A stretch of 64,000 nt of DNA from Streptococcus sp. oral taxon 058 str. F0407 (lineage in GTDB: Bacteria > Bacillota > Bacilli > Lactobacillales > Streptococcaceae): positions 188,124-252,123 of the forward strand of contig NZ_JH378888.1 in the NCBI RefSeq assembly GCF_000235485.1, in the 5' to 3' direction. The notes under the pieces are model-generated. The model saw only the letters and a list, made by a program, of their open reading frames with translations. It had not been told where the DNA came from and ran no database searches. The position numbers were made by a program, and so were the translations under genes. This document shows positions 32,341-44,287 of the stretch, in pieces. Position 1 is the stretch's first letter, and every line of letters begins with the position of its first letter.

Positions 32341-33180
32341 ATGAAGAGAAAGAAAATTGCCCTTGTACTTGCACTGTTCTTTAGCTTCTTCCTGATGGCT
32401 TGTACTCAGAAGGCAAGTGATCCAAGTCAGGATAATTGGTCTAAATATCAAAAGCAGGGTAGCATTACCATTGGATTTGACAATACCTTTGTTCCCATGG
32501 GATTTGAGGAAAAGAATGGCCAGTATGCAGGTTTTGATATAGATCTTTCCCAAGCTGTTTCAGAGAAGCTAGGAATTCAGGTTAAATTTCAACCCATCGA
32601 CTGGGATATGAAAGAAACGGAACTACAGAATGGTACCATTGATGCCATCTGGAATGGCTATACAGCTACAGATGAACGGAAAGAGAAGGTTGCTTTTACC
32701 ATTCCTTATATGGAAAATCAGCAAGTTTTAGTTTCTAAAAAATCTCAGAACATCCAGTCAGTCAAAGATATGAATAACAAGGTTTTGGGAGCTCAGGCTG
32801 GATCTTCTGGCTATTTGAATTTTGAAGGACAACCAGAATTACTCAAGAATCGAGTGAAAGACCAGAAGGCAAATCAATACCAGAGTTTCAATGAAGCCTT
32901 GATTGATTTGAAAAATGATCGGATTGATGCCTTGTTAATTGACCGTGTTTATGCCAATTACTACCTCCAGTCTGAAGGGATATTAAATGACTACAATGTC
33001 TTTTCAGCTGGATTTGAAAGCGAAGCCTTTGCAGTCGGCGTTAGACCTGCTGATAAAACGTTGCTAGATGCCTTGAACCAAGCCTTTGTTGCACTATACA
33101 AAGAAGGAAAGTTCCAGGAAATTAGTCAAAAATGGTTTGGAGAAGATGTAGCAACCAGTCAGGTGAAGAATCAAGAATAA
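32341..33180 (+). CDS. aatB: Amino acid ABC transporter substrate-binding lipoprotein (AatB type)
   Basis: A 279-residue extracytoplasmic receptor. The signal peptide ends in a lipobox (FFLMAC), so the Cys at the cleavage point is lipidated. The type II periplasmic-binding fold follows with the family motif GFDIDLSQAVSEKLG and the Arg-containing TDERKEKVAFTIPY that binds the ligand carboxylate. ATG 32341 is behind AGGAGG. Last gene of the importer operon. The symbol follows the pneumococcal locus and the ligand is not established here. Confidence 0.82.
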   Translation: MKRKKIALVLALFFSFFLMACTQKASDPSQDNWSKYQKQGSITIGFDNTFVPMGFEEKNGQYAGFDIDLSQAVSEKLGIQVKFQPIDWDMKETELQNGTIDAIWNGYTATDERKEKVAFTIPYMENQQVLVSKKSQNIQSVKDMNNKVLGAQAGSSGYLNFEGQPELLKNRVKDQKANQYQSFNEALIDLKNDRIDALLIDRVYANYYLQSEGILNDYNVFSAGFESEAFAVGVRPADKTLLDALNQAFVALYKEGKFQEISQKWFGEDVATSQVKNQE

Positions 33181-33208
33181 GAGATTGAGTGAACCTCAGT
33201 CTCTTTTA
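33180..33208 (+). terminator. Terminator of the amino-acid importer operon
   Basis: AGAGATTGAG and CTCAGTCTCT arms, 4-5 base loop, then TTTT. Confidence 0.8.
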
Positions 33209-33213
33209 GTATT

Positions 33214-33243
33214 AAAAAATCCTCTGACAAGGGCCAGAGGATA
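33214..33243 (-). terminator. Terminator of lysS
   Basis: On the minus strand ATCCTCTG and CAGAGGAT arms are followed by a T run. Confidence 0.8.
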
Positions 33244-33248
33244 AGGGG

Positions 33249-34748
<1,500 letters not shown>

Positions 34749-34840
34749 CTAGTTTTACTCAAAATTTGATACGATGAGTCATTTTTTGCGATACTCCCAT
34801 TTTATCATAAATAGCAAAGAAATTCACGGATATTCTTTGA

Positions 34841-34876
34841 AAACTAAGAAGAACTTGACCGATGGGATCAAGTTCG
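34841..34876 (-). terminator. Terminator of the phosphatase-YbaK-DUF368 operon
   Basis: GAACTTGA and TCAAGTTC arms with a 9-base loop; downstream on the minus strand is T-rich but broken. Confidence 0.6.
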
Positions 34877-34877
34877 A

Positions 34878-35501
34878 TTATTTTTCTTGATAGGAAGTAT
34901 CATTCCATCTTTCGAGAGTGAAGGATTCAAAATCCTCAGTGTCCAAAATTGTCAAACTAGCATTGGCCAAGCCTCCATCTTTACGAAGGTGAGCCTCTTT
35001 ATAACCCAAAAGTGTCCGTAGGCTAGCAGTCAGATTTGCACCATGACCGACGATTAGAATGTTTTCAGCCGGACTTTCTTTCAGAGATTTGATAAATTGA
35101 ATGGTCCGCTTGGTAGTACTGTAAAGGGACTCTGCTTCAAACATCCTCGTATCAAACTGAGCCAGATTGGAGCGAAAAGCCTTGATTTGTTGTGGATAGA
35201 TGGCATTGAGTGTTGCGATTTTTAAACCTTCAAGTTTCCCAAGTTGCCATTCACGTAGGTCTGGAATACTTTCTAAAGGACAGGGTGTCTGGAGTTGACT
35301 TTGGATAATTTCAGCAGATTTGACCGCTCTGGGTAAATCACTAGAATAAATCGTATCAAAAGGTATTTCTTTGAGATGCTGACCCAGTTGCTTTAGGATG
35401 TCAATGGACTCTGGAAGAAGGGGCGAGTCCCCACTAGCACCTTGAAAACGTCCTTCAAGATTCCAGAGGGTGCGACCGTGACGGACAAAATAGAGTTTCA
35501 T
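34878..35501 (-). CDS. Histidine phosphatase (phosphoglycerate mutase-like)
   Basis: A 207-residue member of the histidine phosphatase superfamily. The catalytic His is in YFVRHGRTLWN, a second His is in LIVGHGANL, and the acid residue is in LREWQLGKLEG. Family members dephosphorylate small phosphometabolites or act as mutases; the substrate is open. The start shares its first base with the end of the YbaK gene, so translation is coupled. Third gene of a three-gene operon on the minus strand. Confidence 0.85.
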   Translation of the reverse strand: MKLYFVRHGRTLWNLEGRFQGASGDSPLLPESIDILKQLGQHLKEIPFDTIYSSDLPRAVKSAEIIQSQLQTPCPLESIPDLREWQLGKLEGLKIATLNAIYPQQIKAFRSNLAQFDTRMFEAESLYSTTKRTIQFIKSLKESPAENILIVGHGANLTASLRTLLGYKEAHLRKDGGLANASLTILDTEDFESFTLERWNDTSYQEK

Positions 35502-35983
35502 TACTTACTTTCCTCCAAGATATCAGCAAAATTCGCTTTTACAAAGCTGGCCAAGTCTCGAGGACGTATGATGATACTATGTCCAACTTCCCCAGCAGAG
35601 ACGATCATTTCGTCCAAATCCAAAGCAGTCTGATCAATAAAAATAGGATAATTGTGTTTTTGACGAATGCCTACTGGATTATTTGCTCCATGAATATAGC
35701 CTGTCGTTTTTTCTAAGTCTTTCTGCGGAATCATGCTCACTTTTTTATTGCCAGAAACCTTTGCTAATTTTTTTTCAGAGAGGTGTTCTGTTATGGGGAC
35801 AATTCCAATAATCGGTCCTGTCTTGTCTCCCAAAAGAGCCAAGGTTTTAAAGATTTGGTTTCTGTCGTATTCAGGAGGAAGTTCTCCTTCAAGTGCATTG
35901 ATTTGAATGCCTGTATGGTCAATACCAGCCTTGGTCAAGATTTGTTCGACCAAGGTTTTTTTAATCTTGACTTTTCTTGCCAT
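35501..35983 (-). CDS. ybaK: Cys-tRNA(Pro)/Cys-tRNA(Cys) deacylase (YbaK/EbsC)
   Basis: A 160-residue trans-editing protein that removes cysteine mischarged on tRNA-Pro. The family pattern KSVSMIPQKDLEKTTGYIHGANNPVG (seen in part as KTTGYIHGANNPVG) with its conserved Lys and Gly residues is present. It overlaps both neighbours by one base (stop-start junctions at 35501 and 35983). Confidence 0.87.
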   Translation of the reverse strand: MARKVKIKKTLVEQILTKAGIDHTGIQINALEGELPPEYDRNQIFKTLALLGDKTGPIIGIVPITEHLSEKKLAKVSGNKKVSMIPQKDLEKTTGYIHGANNPVGIRQKHNYPIFIDQTALDLDEMIVSAGEVGHSIIIRPRDLASFVKANFADILEESK

Positions 35984-36825
35984 TATTTATACTTATCCTC
36001 CAATTGACTCATCCAGATACCAAGCCAGATACCAAGCGCAAAGAAGAAGGCAATGAGAACATAGCTCACAATGGAAAGCCCAGTGTATTGGATACTTTCA
36101 GCATTTCCAGCATTCGGAATCAAAATCAAGAGAGTACTTGAAAGCACAATCCCAATGATAAAGTGATAAACACGGGAGTGGTAGTTGTTCAAGGCATGAT
36201 CCATCAATTTTGAAAAGATAATGAGGGTTGCCCCTGCACCAATGCCGATAGGAAGGAAGGTGCCAAATAAATCAAAGGTTTTAAAACCAGTTAACATAGG
36301 AGCATACAGTCCCAAAATCAAGAGGAGATTTGACGGACTTAAACCAGGTACCAAGACACCAAGAGCTAAAAGAGCACCCGCTAAGATGAAGTTTGCAAAA
36401 CTTGCGCTGAGTGATCCTACGACAAAATTGAGAGCGTAAAGACCCAACCCAGAAATGATAAAGGTAGCCCAGAACCAGACTAGGTCAATCTTATCACGAT
36501 CAGATTCCCGAGTAGATTCTTTAAGGAGGCTAGGAATTGTGCCAATGATAGCTCCTGCAAAACTCCATAAAACATAGACTTGGTAATTTTCTAGCAAATA
36601 TTCGATTGGATAAGAAAACAAACCAATACCTAGCAACATCCCGATAGCTACTGGGATAAAGTAAAGGACATTTGATTTAAAATCCTTAAAAGGATGAGCT
36701 AGAAAGCCGATCATTCGCTCGTAGATACCTAATATTGCAGCCAGAACTCCTCCAGAAATACCTGGCAAGATAAATCCTAAGGCAATGACGATTCCTTTAA
36801 TAACTCGTGCAATCCATGAAAACAT
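35983..36825 (-). CDS. DUF368 membrane protein, PopT-type polyprenyl-phosphate transporter
   Basis: A 280-residue polytopic protein (eight or so hydrophobic segments) of the DUF368 family. The family motifs GFILPGISGGVLAAILGIYERMI and LVPGLSPSNLLLILGLY, both Pro-Gly-Ser rich, are present as inverted halves. DUF368 proteins (PopT) have been shown to return undecaprenyl phosphate across the membrane for reuse in wall synthesis; I apply this by family. First gene of the operon with ybaK and the phosphatase. Confidence 0.83.
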   Translation of the reverse strand: MFSWIARVIKGIVIALGFILPGISGGVLAAILGIYERMIGFLAHPFKDFKSNVLYFIPVAIGMLLGIGLFSYPIEYLLENYQVYVLWSFAGAIIGTIPSLLKESTRESDRDKIDLVWFWATFIISGLGLYALNFVVGSLSASFANFILAGALLALGVLVPGLSPSNLLLILGLYAPMLTGFKTFDLFGTFLPIGIGAGATLIIFSKLMDHALNNYHSRVYHFIIGIVLSSTLLILIPNAGNAESIQYTGLSIVSYVLIAFFFALGIWLGIWMSQLEDKYK

Positions 36826-36887
36826 AATAAAATCCTCAATTTCATAAAATTCTTCTCTATGCTATCAATTATAACACAGACGGGGAA

Positions 36888-36928
36888 AAAATGAAAAAAC
36901 AAGTGAAAAAGTTTGTTATTTTCACTTG
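36888..36928 (-). terminator. Terminator of the GH25 gene
   Basis: AAGTGAAAA and TTTTTCACTT arms with a T tract on the minus strand, directly after the GH25 stop codon. Confidence 0.82.
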
Positions 36929-36930
36929 TC

Positions 36931-37731
36931 TTATGGTCTTAAAAATAGTTTTCTGAAGGTTTCTTCCTTCTCTTTAGCAGTAGAAATCAAATTGATGTCC
37001 AAATGATGTTCAAATCCAGCAATTCTTCCTTTAGATGTGTACTGGTGGAGATCGTAGTCCAGATCAGTATCTGGCTTAGTTTCAAAATAACCAGAGTCAG
37101 TTCCATAGGAAGGGATCCAAATAGCAGTGAACTTATCTGTATTGATACTGTGCTCTTGCATAAAGTAAACTCCAATGTAGATGCCGATGTTTTTAGCACC
37201 TAAAGATTCCAGTTTGGCACGAAAGGCTTCAACACCTTCATTCATATCAGACATTGTTTTTTCTTCAACGTCCAACCAGTAGTAGCTAGGATTGTAGGGA
37301 GAAGCAGCATTGTAGAAGACTTCAGCAGCCTTTTCCATATCCTCTTTACTTTTTCCAGCTACGTAAGCATAAACACCCACAGGGACATTGCGTTTTTGAA
37401 ATTCTGCTATGTGATTTTGATAGGCTTTATCGATACCATTAATAAAGGCAGCATCATTTGTTTCAGTATGCTGAGCCCCATTGTGCACGCGAACGATAAC
37501 ACCAGAAATGTTTTGAGATAAGGTATCGTAGTTGATCTCCTCAGGCCTTTGCCAACCAGAGACGTCGATAATGGGTTTGTCAAGATTATGCAAGGCCTGT
37601 GTTTCAACCTGAAGAGCATTTGGTTTTGTCTTGATAGGATGGTCCTCAAAACTTGGTTTGTTGAGGAATAAAATCGCTATGAAAATTCCAAATAAACTAA
37701 AAATAATAGTTGGATGAATCTGTTTTCTCAT
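36931..37731 (-). CDS. GH25 lysozyme-like cell-wall hydrolase, membrane-anchored
   Basis: A 266-residue protein with an uncleaved-looking N-terminal membrane segment (about 8-25) and one GH25 muramidase domain. Key family residues are visible: the first Asp in IIDVSGWQRP, the catalytic Asp-x-Glu in YYWLDVEEK, and the late Asp in HHLDINLI. It should cut the glycan backbone of peptidoglycan outside the membrane. No choline-binding repeats are present, unlike pneumococcal LytC. In pneumococcus a GH25 gene also lies divergently beside glmU. Confidence 0.83.
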   Translation of the reverse strand: MRKQIHPTIIFSLFGIFIAILFLNKPSFEDHPIKTKPNALQVETQALHNLDKPIIDVSGWQRPEEINYDTLSQNISGVIVRVHNGAQHTETNDAAFINGIDKAYQNHIAEFQKRNVPVGVYAYVAGKSKEDMEKAAEVFYNAASPYNPSYYWLDVEEKTMSDMNEGVEAFRAKLESLGAKNIGIYIGVYFMQEHSINTDKFTAIWIPSYGTDSGYFETKPDTDLDYDLHQYTSKGRIAGFEHHLDINLISTAKEKEETFRKLFLRP

Positions 37732-37848
37732 ATGTATTTAGTCTATCGTAAAAATTTAAAAAAATCAAAGGAAACCACTTAGAAATGTAGACAAGTAGGG
37801 AGATTTTCAAGAAAGCACCTGTTTGTTTGTTCTTTAAAAGTAAAATTA

Positions 37849-37857
37849 TGGTATAAT
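37849..37857 (+). promoter_or_regulatory. Promoter (extended -10) of the glmU operon
   Basis: TGGTATAAT at 37849-37857, 32 bases before the glmU start; no convincing -35 box. Confidence 0.6.
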
Positions 37858-37861
37858 ATAA

Positions 37862-39268
<1,407 letters not shown>

Positions 39269-39277
39269 GAGTCTATC

Positions 39278-39823
39278 ATGGAATTTGAAGAAAAAACGCT
39301 TAGTCGAAAAGAAATCTATCAAGGTCCTATCTTTAAACTGGTGCAAGATCAAGTGGAACTGCCAGAAGGAAAAGGAACTGCTCAACGTGACTTGATTTTT
39401 CACAATGGAGCCGTTTGTGTTCTAGCCGTGACAGCTGAGGACAAAATCGTCCTCGTTAAGCAATATCGAAAGGCCATCGAGGCTATCTCTTATGAGATTC
39501 CTGCTGGAAAACTTGAAGTTGGTGAAAATGCAGATCCAATGGCAGCGGCTCTTCGTGAACTAGAAGAAGAGGTTGCCTACACAGCTAAGTTAGAACTCTT
39601 ATACGATTTCTATTCTGCAATTGGTTTTTGTAATGAAAAATTGAAACTCTACCTTGCAAGTGATTTGACGAAGGTAGAAAACCCTCGTCCGCAAGACGAT
39701 GATGAAACCTTGGAAGTTCTAGAAGTGAGTCTAGAGGAAGCCAAGAACCTGATCCAGTCAGGTCATATCTGTGATGCCAAGACTATTATGGCGATCCAGT
39801 ACTGGGAATTACAAAAGAAATAG
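39278..39823 (+). CDS. NUDIX hydrolase, ADP-ribose pyrophosphatase type
   Basis: A 181-residue NUDIX enzyme. The Nudix box is complete apart from one usual Gly: [20 protein letters not shown] followed by EEVA, with Ala in place of Gly near the end. It resembles YqkG/NudF, which cleaves ADP-ribose to AMP and ribose-5-phosphate. It is 9 bases after glmU and 11 bases before macP, so it is part of the same transcript. Confidence 0.87.
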   Translation: MEFEEKTLSRKEIYQGPIFKLVQDQVELPEGKGTAQRDLIFHNGAVCVLAVTAEDKIVLVKQYRKAIEAISYEIPAGKLEVGENADPMAAALRELEEEVAYTAKLELLYDFYSAIGFCNEKLKLYLASDLTKVENPRPQDDDETLEVLEVSLEEAKNLIQSGHICDAKTIMAIQYWELQKK

Positions 39824-39834
39824 AGGAGCAACCC

Positions 39835-40146
39835 ATGGGAAAACCTTTATTAACAGATGAAATGATTGAACGTGCCAATCGTGGGGAGAAAATCTCCGGG
39901 CCACCTCTTCAAGATGATGAGGAAACCAAAATCCTGCCAACCGCTTCACAACATTTTGGCTATTCACGTTCTAGAGACCACGGTTTTAGTCAAGATACAC
40001 TTACAATCGAAGTAGAACCAACGATTCATAAGAGTCGTCGTATTGAGAACACCAAGAGAAATGTTTTTAATTCAAAACTCAATCGCATCTTATTTGCAGT
40101 CATTCTACTTTTGATTTTGTTAGTGTTGGCGATGAAACTCTTGTAA
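39835..40146 (+). CDS. macP: MacP, activator of the class A penicillin-binding protein PBP2a
   Basis: A 103-residue protein with a cytosolic N-terminal part and a single C-terminal membrane helix (about 83-101). In pneumococcus MacP is a StkP-phosphorylated, membrane-anchored cofactor needed for PBP2a activity in wall synthesis. The N-terminal [20 protein letters not shown] and the acidic DDEETKI stretch with Thr31 (near the reported phosphosite) match my memory of that protein. GAGGAG precedes ATG 39835. The operon thus couples wall precursor supply (GlmU) with a wall synthase regulator. Confidence 0.8.
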   Translation: MGKPLLTDEMIERANRGEKISGPPLQDDEETKILPTASQHFGYSRSRDHGFSQDTLTIEVEPTIHKSRRIENTKRNVFNSKLNRILFAVILLLILLVLAMKLL

Positions 40147-40161
40147 TTGAAAGGACATGAA

Positions 40162-40854
40162 ATGAAAATTGGAATCATTGCTGCCATGCCAGAAGAGCTT
40201 CTACATTTGACTCAGAATTTGGATAAACCTCAAGAAGTCCAAGTCTTAGGAAATACCTACTATACTGGCACTATTGGTAAGACAGAAGTTGTCCTTGTTC
40301 AGAGTGGGATTGGGAAGGTCATGTCGGCTATGAGTGTAGCTGTCCTAGCTGACCATTTTCAAGTAGAAGCCATTATCAATACAGGATCAGCAGGTGCTCT
40401 TGCAGAAGGGATTGCCGTTGGCGATGTAGTGATTGCGGATAAACTGGCTTATCATGATGTGGATGTGACTGCTTTTGGATATGCTTATGGTCAGATGGCT
40501 GGTCAACCCCTTTACTTTGAATCCGATAAGAACTTTATTACTAGGATTCAAACAAATTTATCTCAATTAGACCAGACCTGGCACCTAGGCTTGATTGCTA
40601 CAGGGGACAGTTTTATAGCTGGAGATGATAAGATTGCTAGTATCAAGTCTCACTTTCCAGCTGTTTTAGCAGTTGAAATGGAAGGGGCGGCTATTGCTCA
40701 AGCGGCTCAGGCTCTTGACCTACCTTTCCTAGTCATTCGCGCTATGAGTGACAATGCCAATCACGAGGCCTCTATCTCATTTGATGAGTTTATTATAGAA
40801 GCAGGACGTCGTTCTGCCCAAGTCTTACTAGCCTTTTTAAAGGCCTTGAATTAA
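40162..40854 (+). CDS. mtnN: 5'-methylthioadenosine/S-adenosylhomocysteine nucleosidase
   Basis: A 230-residue enzyme (also called Pfs) that cleaves adenine from MTA and SAH, leading to autoinducer-2 via LuxS and to methionine recycling. Active-site residues are seen in KIGIIAAMPEE (Glu), VEMEGAAIAQ (Met/Glu) and AMSDNANHE (Asp). I chose ATG 40162, 7 bases after AAAGGA; TTG 40147 in frame precedes that site. Fourth gene of the glmU operon. Confidence 0.92.
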   Translation: MKIGIIAAMPEELLHLTQNLDKPQEVQVLGNTYYTGTIGKTEVVLVQSGIGKVMSAMSVAVLADHFQVEAIINTGSAGALAEGIAVGDVVIADKLAYHDVDVTAFGYAYGQMAGQPLYFESDKNFITRIQTNLSQLDQTWHLGLIATGDSFIAGDDKIASIKSHFPAVLAVEMEGAAIAQAAQALDLPFLVIRAMSDNANHEASISFDEFIIEAGRRSAQVLLAFLKALN

Positions 40855-40862
40855 GCGGAAAT

Positions 40863-40891
40863 TTGACAGTTTATCTAGCTTATGATAAGAT
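40863..40891 (+). promoter_or_regulatory. Promoter of rocS
   Basis: TTGACA (40863-40868), 17-base spacer and extended -10 TGATAAGAT (ending 40891), a near-consensus promoter 40 bases before the start. Confidence 0.75.
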
Positions 40892-40930
40892 TTAAATAAA
40901 GAAAAGCTAGAAAACGTTTCAGAGGATATT

Positions 40931-41425
40931 ATGAGTATTGAAATGACCGTCAGTGAGATTGCAGAGGTCTTAGGCCTATCTCGTCAGGCAATCAACAATC
41001 GTGTCAAAGAACTTCCCGAAGAGGACACGAAAAAAAATGACAAAGGTGTAACTGTAGTTACTCGAAGTGGCTTAATCAAGCTAGAAGAAATCTATAAAAA
41101 AACGATTTTTGAAGATGAACCAGTCAGTGATGATGTCAAACAACGCGAACTGATGGAAATCTTGGTCGATGAGAAAAATGCTGAAATTCTTCGATTGTAC
41201 GAGCAACTCAAGGCCAAGGACCAGCAGCTGGCAGAAAAAGATGAGCAGATGCGCATCAAAGACCGCCAGATTGCTGAAAAGGACAAACAATTGGATCAAC
41301 AGCAACAGTTAACTCTTCAAGCTATGAAGGATCAAGAAAGCTTGAAACTAGAGTTAGACCAAGCAAAAGAAGAAGTCCAAGCAACCAAAAAAGGCTTTTT
41401 TGCTCGCCTGTTTGGAGGAAAATAA
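40931..41425 (+). CDS. rocS: RocS-type chromosome segregation regulator
   Basis: A 164-residue protein with an N-terminal helix-turn-helix (MTVSEIAEVLGLSRQAINNRV), a middle coiled coil rich in Gln/Lys/Glu (about 85-145, several QLAEKD-like heptads) and a C-terminal amphipathic helix (KKGFFARLFGGK) suited to membrane binding. This architecture is that of pneumococcal RocS, which binds DNA and the membrane and links chromosome segregation with capsule synthesis and division. It has its own strong promoter and terminator. Confidence 0.8.
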   Translation: MSIEMTVSEIAEVLGLSRQAINNRVKELPEEDTKKNDKGVTVVTRSGLIKLEEIYKKTIFEDEPVSDDVKQRELMEILVDEKNAEILRLYEQLKAKDQQLAEKDEQMRIKDRQIAEKDKQLDQQQQLTLQAMKDQESLKLELDQAKEEVQATKKGFFARLFGGK

Positions 41426-41468
41426 AGAAGCTGTTTGGGTTATTCACTAACCTAATAGCTTCTTTTCT
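41425..41468 (+). terminator. Terminator after rocS
   Basis: Long arms: AAGAAGCT..GGGTTA and TAACC..AGCTTCTT, followed by Ts. Confidence 0.85.
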
Positions 41469-41506
41469 TATTTATAGTTTAAATTAAGTCGGAATTGAGG
41501 TAAAAG

Positions 41507-42097
41507 ATGGAAAAATTAAGAGACTATATCGCCTTTGATTTGGAATTTAATCAACATGAAGGGGTTACCCATTTAATTCAAGTGTCAGCAGTTCGTTTTC
41601 AAGATGGTCATGAAATAGATGCCTTTGATTCTTATGTCCATACCAGCGTGCCTTTAAAGAGTTTTATCAATGGTTTGACAGGAATTACAGCTGAAACCTT
41701 GAAAGATGCGCCAAAAGTAGAAAAAGTTTTAAAAGACTTTCAGGCATTTGTTGGCAACTTACCAATCGTTGGTTACAATGCAGCCAAGAGTGATTTGCCT
41801 ATTCTCATGGAGCATGGTTTGGACTATCGTGACCAGTATAAGGTTGACCTATATGATGAGGCTTTTGAACGTCGTAGTTCCGACCTACACGGCATAGCTA
41901 ACCTCAAACTGCAAACTGTTGCGAATTTTTTAGGCTTTAAAGGTCAATCGCATAATAGTTTAGAAGATGCCCGCATGACAGCGCGTGTTTACGAAGCCTT
42001 TCTGGAGTCTGACGAAGGAAAACTATTATTAGAAGAACAGAGTAATCTATCCATGAATCCCTTTGGTGGGCTAGACTTATCTCAATTTCTAGACTAG
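41507..42097 (+). CDS. DEDDh 3'-5' exonuclease (DnaQ-like)
   Basis: A 196-residue DnaQ-fold exonuclease: motif I FDLEFN (Asp, Glu), motif II VGYNAAKSDLPIL, motif III HNSLEDARMTARV (His, Asp). It resembles stand-alone PolC-epsilon-like proteins that trim DNA or RNA ends; the substrate is open. It is followed after 8 bases by a membrane GDPD gene. It is not part of the CRISPR island, where a second, unrelated-looking DEDDh protein occurs at 54391. Confidence 0.85.
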   Translation: MEKLRDYIAFDLEFNQHEGVTHLIQVSAVRFQDGHEIDAFDSYVHTSVPLKSFINGLTGITAETLKDAPKVEKVLKDFQAFVGNLPIVGYNAAKSDLPILMEHGLDYRDQYKVDLYDEAFERRSSDLHGIANLKLQTVANFLGFKGQSHNSLEDARMTARVYEAFLESDEGKLLLEEQSNLSMNPFGGLDLSQFLD

Positions 42098-42105
42098 GAG
42101 TGCTT

Positions 42106-43869
42106 ATGAAACCTGAAAAACCTAAAAAACTAGGTTTTAGGAAAATTTACCTCAACCTAGATAAAGTTCTCTTCCTCTTTTTCTTAATTTTCATGATGGT
42201 GGAATATCTGTGGTTACCTCTTAATTCTTTTCTTGCTGGTCTTTTACTCAGTCAGACGGGCTATTTGTTTATTTCTTACAATAATATTTTTGCCATTATC
42301 ACGAGTTCTCCTTTAATCAGTCTGGCCTTTCTCGTCTTGATTGTAATCAATCTTTTGGTGGCCTATTTCCAGATTTGCCTCCTCTTTATTGGGGCGCGTC
42401 ACCTTCTCTACCACGAAAAGAGAACCTTGATTGAGTACAGTCGCAAAGTTTTCCAGCAAAGTTTTCTGTTCATGAAACGCTTGAGCTTCTGTAAGATGGC
42501 CTTTGTATTCTTCTACGTAGCCATGCTCTTTCCTTTCATCAGGAAAATTTTAAAAATTTATTACTTAAATAAAATCGTTATTCCAGACTTTATCGTAACT
42601 TATCTGGAAGACAAGTACTGGCTAGTAGGTTTGATGATTTTTGCATCTGCTTGGATTTTGCTCTATGTGTCTGTCCGACTCATGTTTGTCCTTCCAAAGA
42701 TTCTCTTTGAAAAGAAGACTGTGAGAGAAGGAGTAAAATTTAGTCTGCAAAAGACAAAAAAACAAGTTCTCTTTTATGCTTGGAACTTGCTACTCATTAT
42801 TATTAAAACCTATCTCTTTTTCTTTCTCCTCTTGACTCCCTTGCTATTGGGACAGATTGTAATTGACAATTTAACACAGAAAGAATCACTGATTCTTGGA
42901 GTTATCAACTTTGTCCTGATAAAGAACATCCACTATATGGCGTTGACCTATTTCCTTGTTAAATTTGTCTCCTTTTTGACAGGTGAGGAACTGGAGATTA
43001 TGCCAAGAAGAAAAAAAGACCATCTGATGAGATGGGGAGTTATGGGCTGCGCTAGTATCTTTTTTGCGCTGGAAGGTTATATCTATCTGGAAGCTCCTGT
43101 GACAAATACCCCTTTAGTCATTTCACATAGGGGCGTTTCAAATAAAAATGGTGTACAAAACACTGTACAGTCTTTGGAAAAAACAGCACAACTGAAACCA
43201 GATTTGATTGAAATGGATGTGCAGGAGACCAAAGATGGTCAGTTTGTGATGATGCATGACGCCAATCTTAAGAACTTAGCAGGTATCAACGCCAGTCCTC
43301 ATGACTTGACTTTGGAGGAGTTGACAGGGTTAGATATTTCTGAAAATGGCTATCGAACCAAGATATCTAGTTTTGATGACTATCTCAATCGCGCGAATGA
43401 ACTTCATCAAAGATTGTTGATTGAAATCAAAACCAGTAAAAAAGACAGTCCGCAAATGATGGAACGTTTTCTAGAGAAGTATGGCCCTATTATCAAGCAG
43501 TATGGTCATCAGATGCAATCACTAGACTATCATGTGATTGACCAAGTTTTGAAATATGATTCGACTATTCCAGCTTATTTCATCTTGCCTTATAATAGTA
43601 TTTTCCCCAAAACCAAGGCAACTGGCTATACCATGGAGTATTCAACATTGGATGAATATTTTGTCACGAAACTTTGGTATACAGAACAAAAGCTTTACGT
43701 ATGGACCATCAATAGCTCTGACGCACTCGATAAATCGTTGCAGTTATCAGTGGATGGGATGATTACAGATGACATGGAGATGCTACAGGAGACTTTAGCA
43801 GCAGCTCAGGAAGATCCAGAATACACCGATCTCCTTTTGAAAAAAGCTACAGAATTCTTTGATTTCTAA
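42106..43869 (+). CDS. Membrane-anchored glycerophosphodiester phosphodiesterase
   Basis: A 587-residue protein: an N-terminal membrane part with about eight helices (residues 20-335) followed by an extracytoplasmic GDPD domain (about 345-575). Catalytic residues are visible in VISHRGVSNKNGVQNT (His, Arg), EMDVQETKDG (Glu, Asp) and MMHDANL (His). Family members cut glycerophosphodiesters from lipids or teichoic-type polymers. ATG 42106 sits 5 bases after AGGAG. Last gene of its pair, with a terminator. Confidence 0.87.
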   Translation: MKPEKPKKLGFRKIYLNLDKVLFLFFLIFMMVEYLWLPLNSFLAGLLLSQTGYLFISYNNIFAIITSSPLISLAFLVLIVINLLVAYFQICLLFIGARHLLYHEKRTLIEYSRKVFQQSFLFMKRLSFCKMAFVFFYVAMLFPFIRKILKIYYLNKIVIPDFIVTYLEDKYWLVGLMIFASAWILLYVSVRLMFVLPKILFEKKTVREGVKFSLQKTKKQVLFYAWNLLLIIIKTYLFFFLLLTPLLLGQIVIDNLTQKESLILGVINFVLIKNIHYMALTYFLVKFVSFLTGEELEIMPRRKKDHLMRWGVMGCASIFFALEGYIYLEAPVTNTPLVISHRGVSNKNGVQNTVQSLEKTAQLKPDLIEMDVQETKDGQFVMMHDANLKNLAGINASPHDLTLEELTGLDISENGYRTKISSFDDYLNRANELHQRLLIEIKTSKKDSPQMMERFLEKYGPIIKQYGHQMQSLDYHVIDQVLKYDSTIPAYFILPYNSIFPKTKATGYTMEYSTLDEYFVTKLWYTEQKLYVWTINSSDALDKSLQLSVDGMITDDMEMLQETLAAAQEDPEYTDLLLKKATEFFDF

Positions 43870-43875
43870 CAGAGA

Positions 43876-43906
43876 AAAAAAGGAGAAGTGAACCTTCCTC
43901 CTTTTT
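43876..43906. terminator. Bidirectional terminator between the GDPD gene and ybaB
   Basis: AAAAAGGAG and CCTCCTTTTT arms between converging genes. Confidence 0.78.
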
Positions 43907-43916
43907 CTGTAGGTGA

Positions 43917-44216
43917 TTAGAATGGTAATTTTCCAGCGAAAGCACCTAGTTTTTTCTTAGTCGTTTCGTCGATTTGTTCTAGAGCAGCGTTAATCGCTTG
44001 AACGGTCATATCAGACAAGGTTTCTAGGTCTTCTGGATCTACAACTGCTGGACTGAAGTCAATACTAACAACTTTCTTATCTCCAGTTAAGGTCGCTTGG
44101 ACAAGGTCCTGAGCAGATTTTCCAACAAATTGCATAGCAGCGAGTTCTGCTTGACTTTGTTCCATTTGTTTTTGAAGTTTTTGTGCTTGGCGCATCATGT
44201 TTTGCATGTTCATCAT
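43917..44216 (-). CDS. ybaB: YbaB/EbfC nucleoid-associated protein
   Basis: A 99-residue dimeric DNA-binding protein: an N-terminal Met/Gln-rich helix ([16 protein letters not shown]), a central beta sheet around [13 protein letters not shown], and a C-terminal helix. In other bacteria it binds DNA with little sequence preference, often near recF/recR. Here it is a single gene at the edge of the CRISPR island; everything from 44222 to about 59220 appears to be inserted beside it. Confidence 0.92.
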   Translation of the reverse strand: MMNMQNMMRQAQKLQKQMEQSQAELAAMQFVGKSAQDLVQATLTGDKKVVSIDFSPAVVDPEDLETLSDMTVQAINAALEQIDETTKKKLGAFAGKLPF

Positions 44217-44287
44217 AAGATTTTTAAGATTCCTTTCGTATCAAGGCTTTGAGCCTTGTTTAATAAATTTTTTTGCCATTTTTTGCC

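Noticed and set aside
41507-42097. DEDDh exonuclease as part of the CRISPR system
   Set aside because: It lies outside the island, beyond ybaB and a terminator, in a conserved core context with the GDPD gene.
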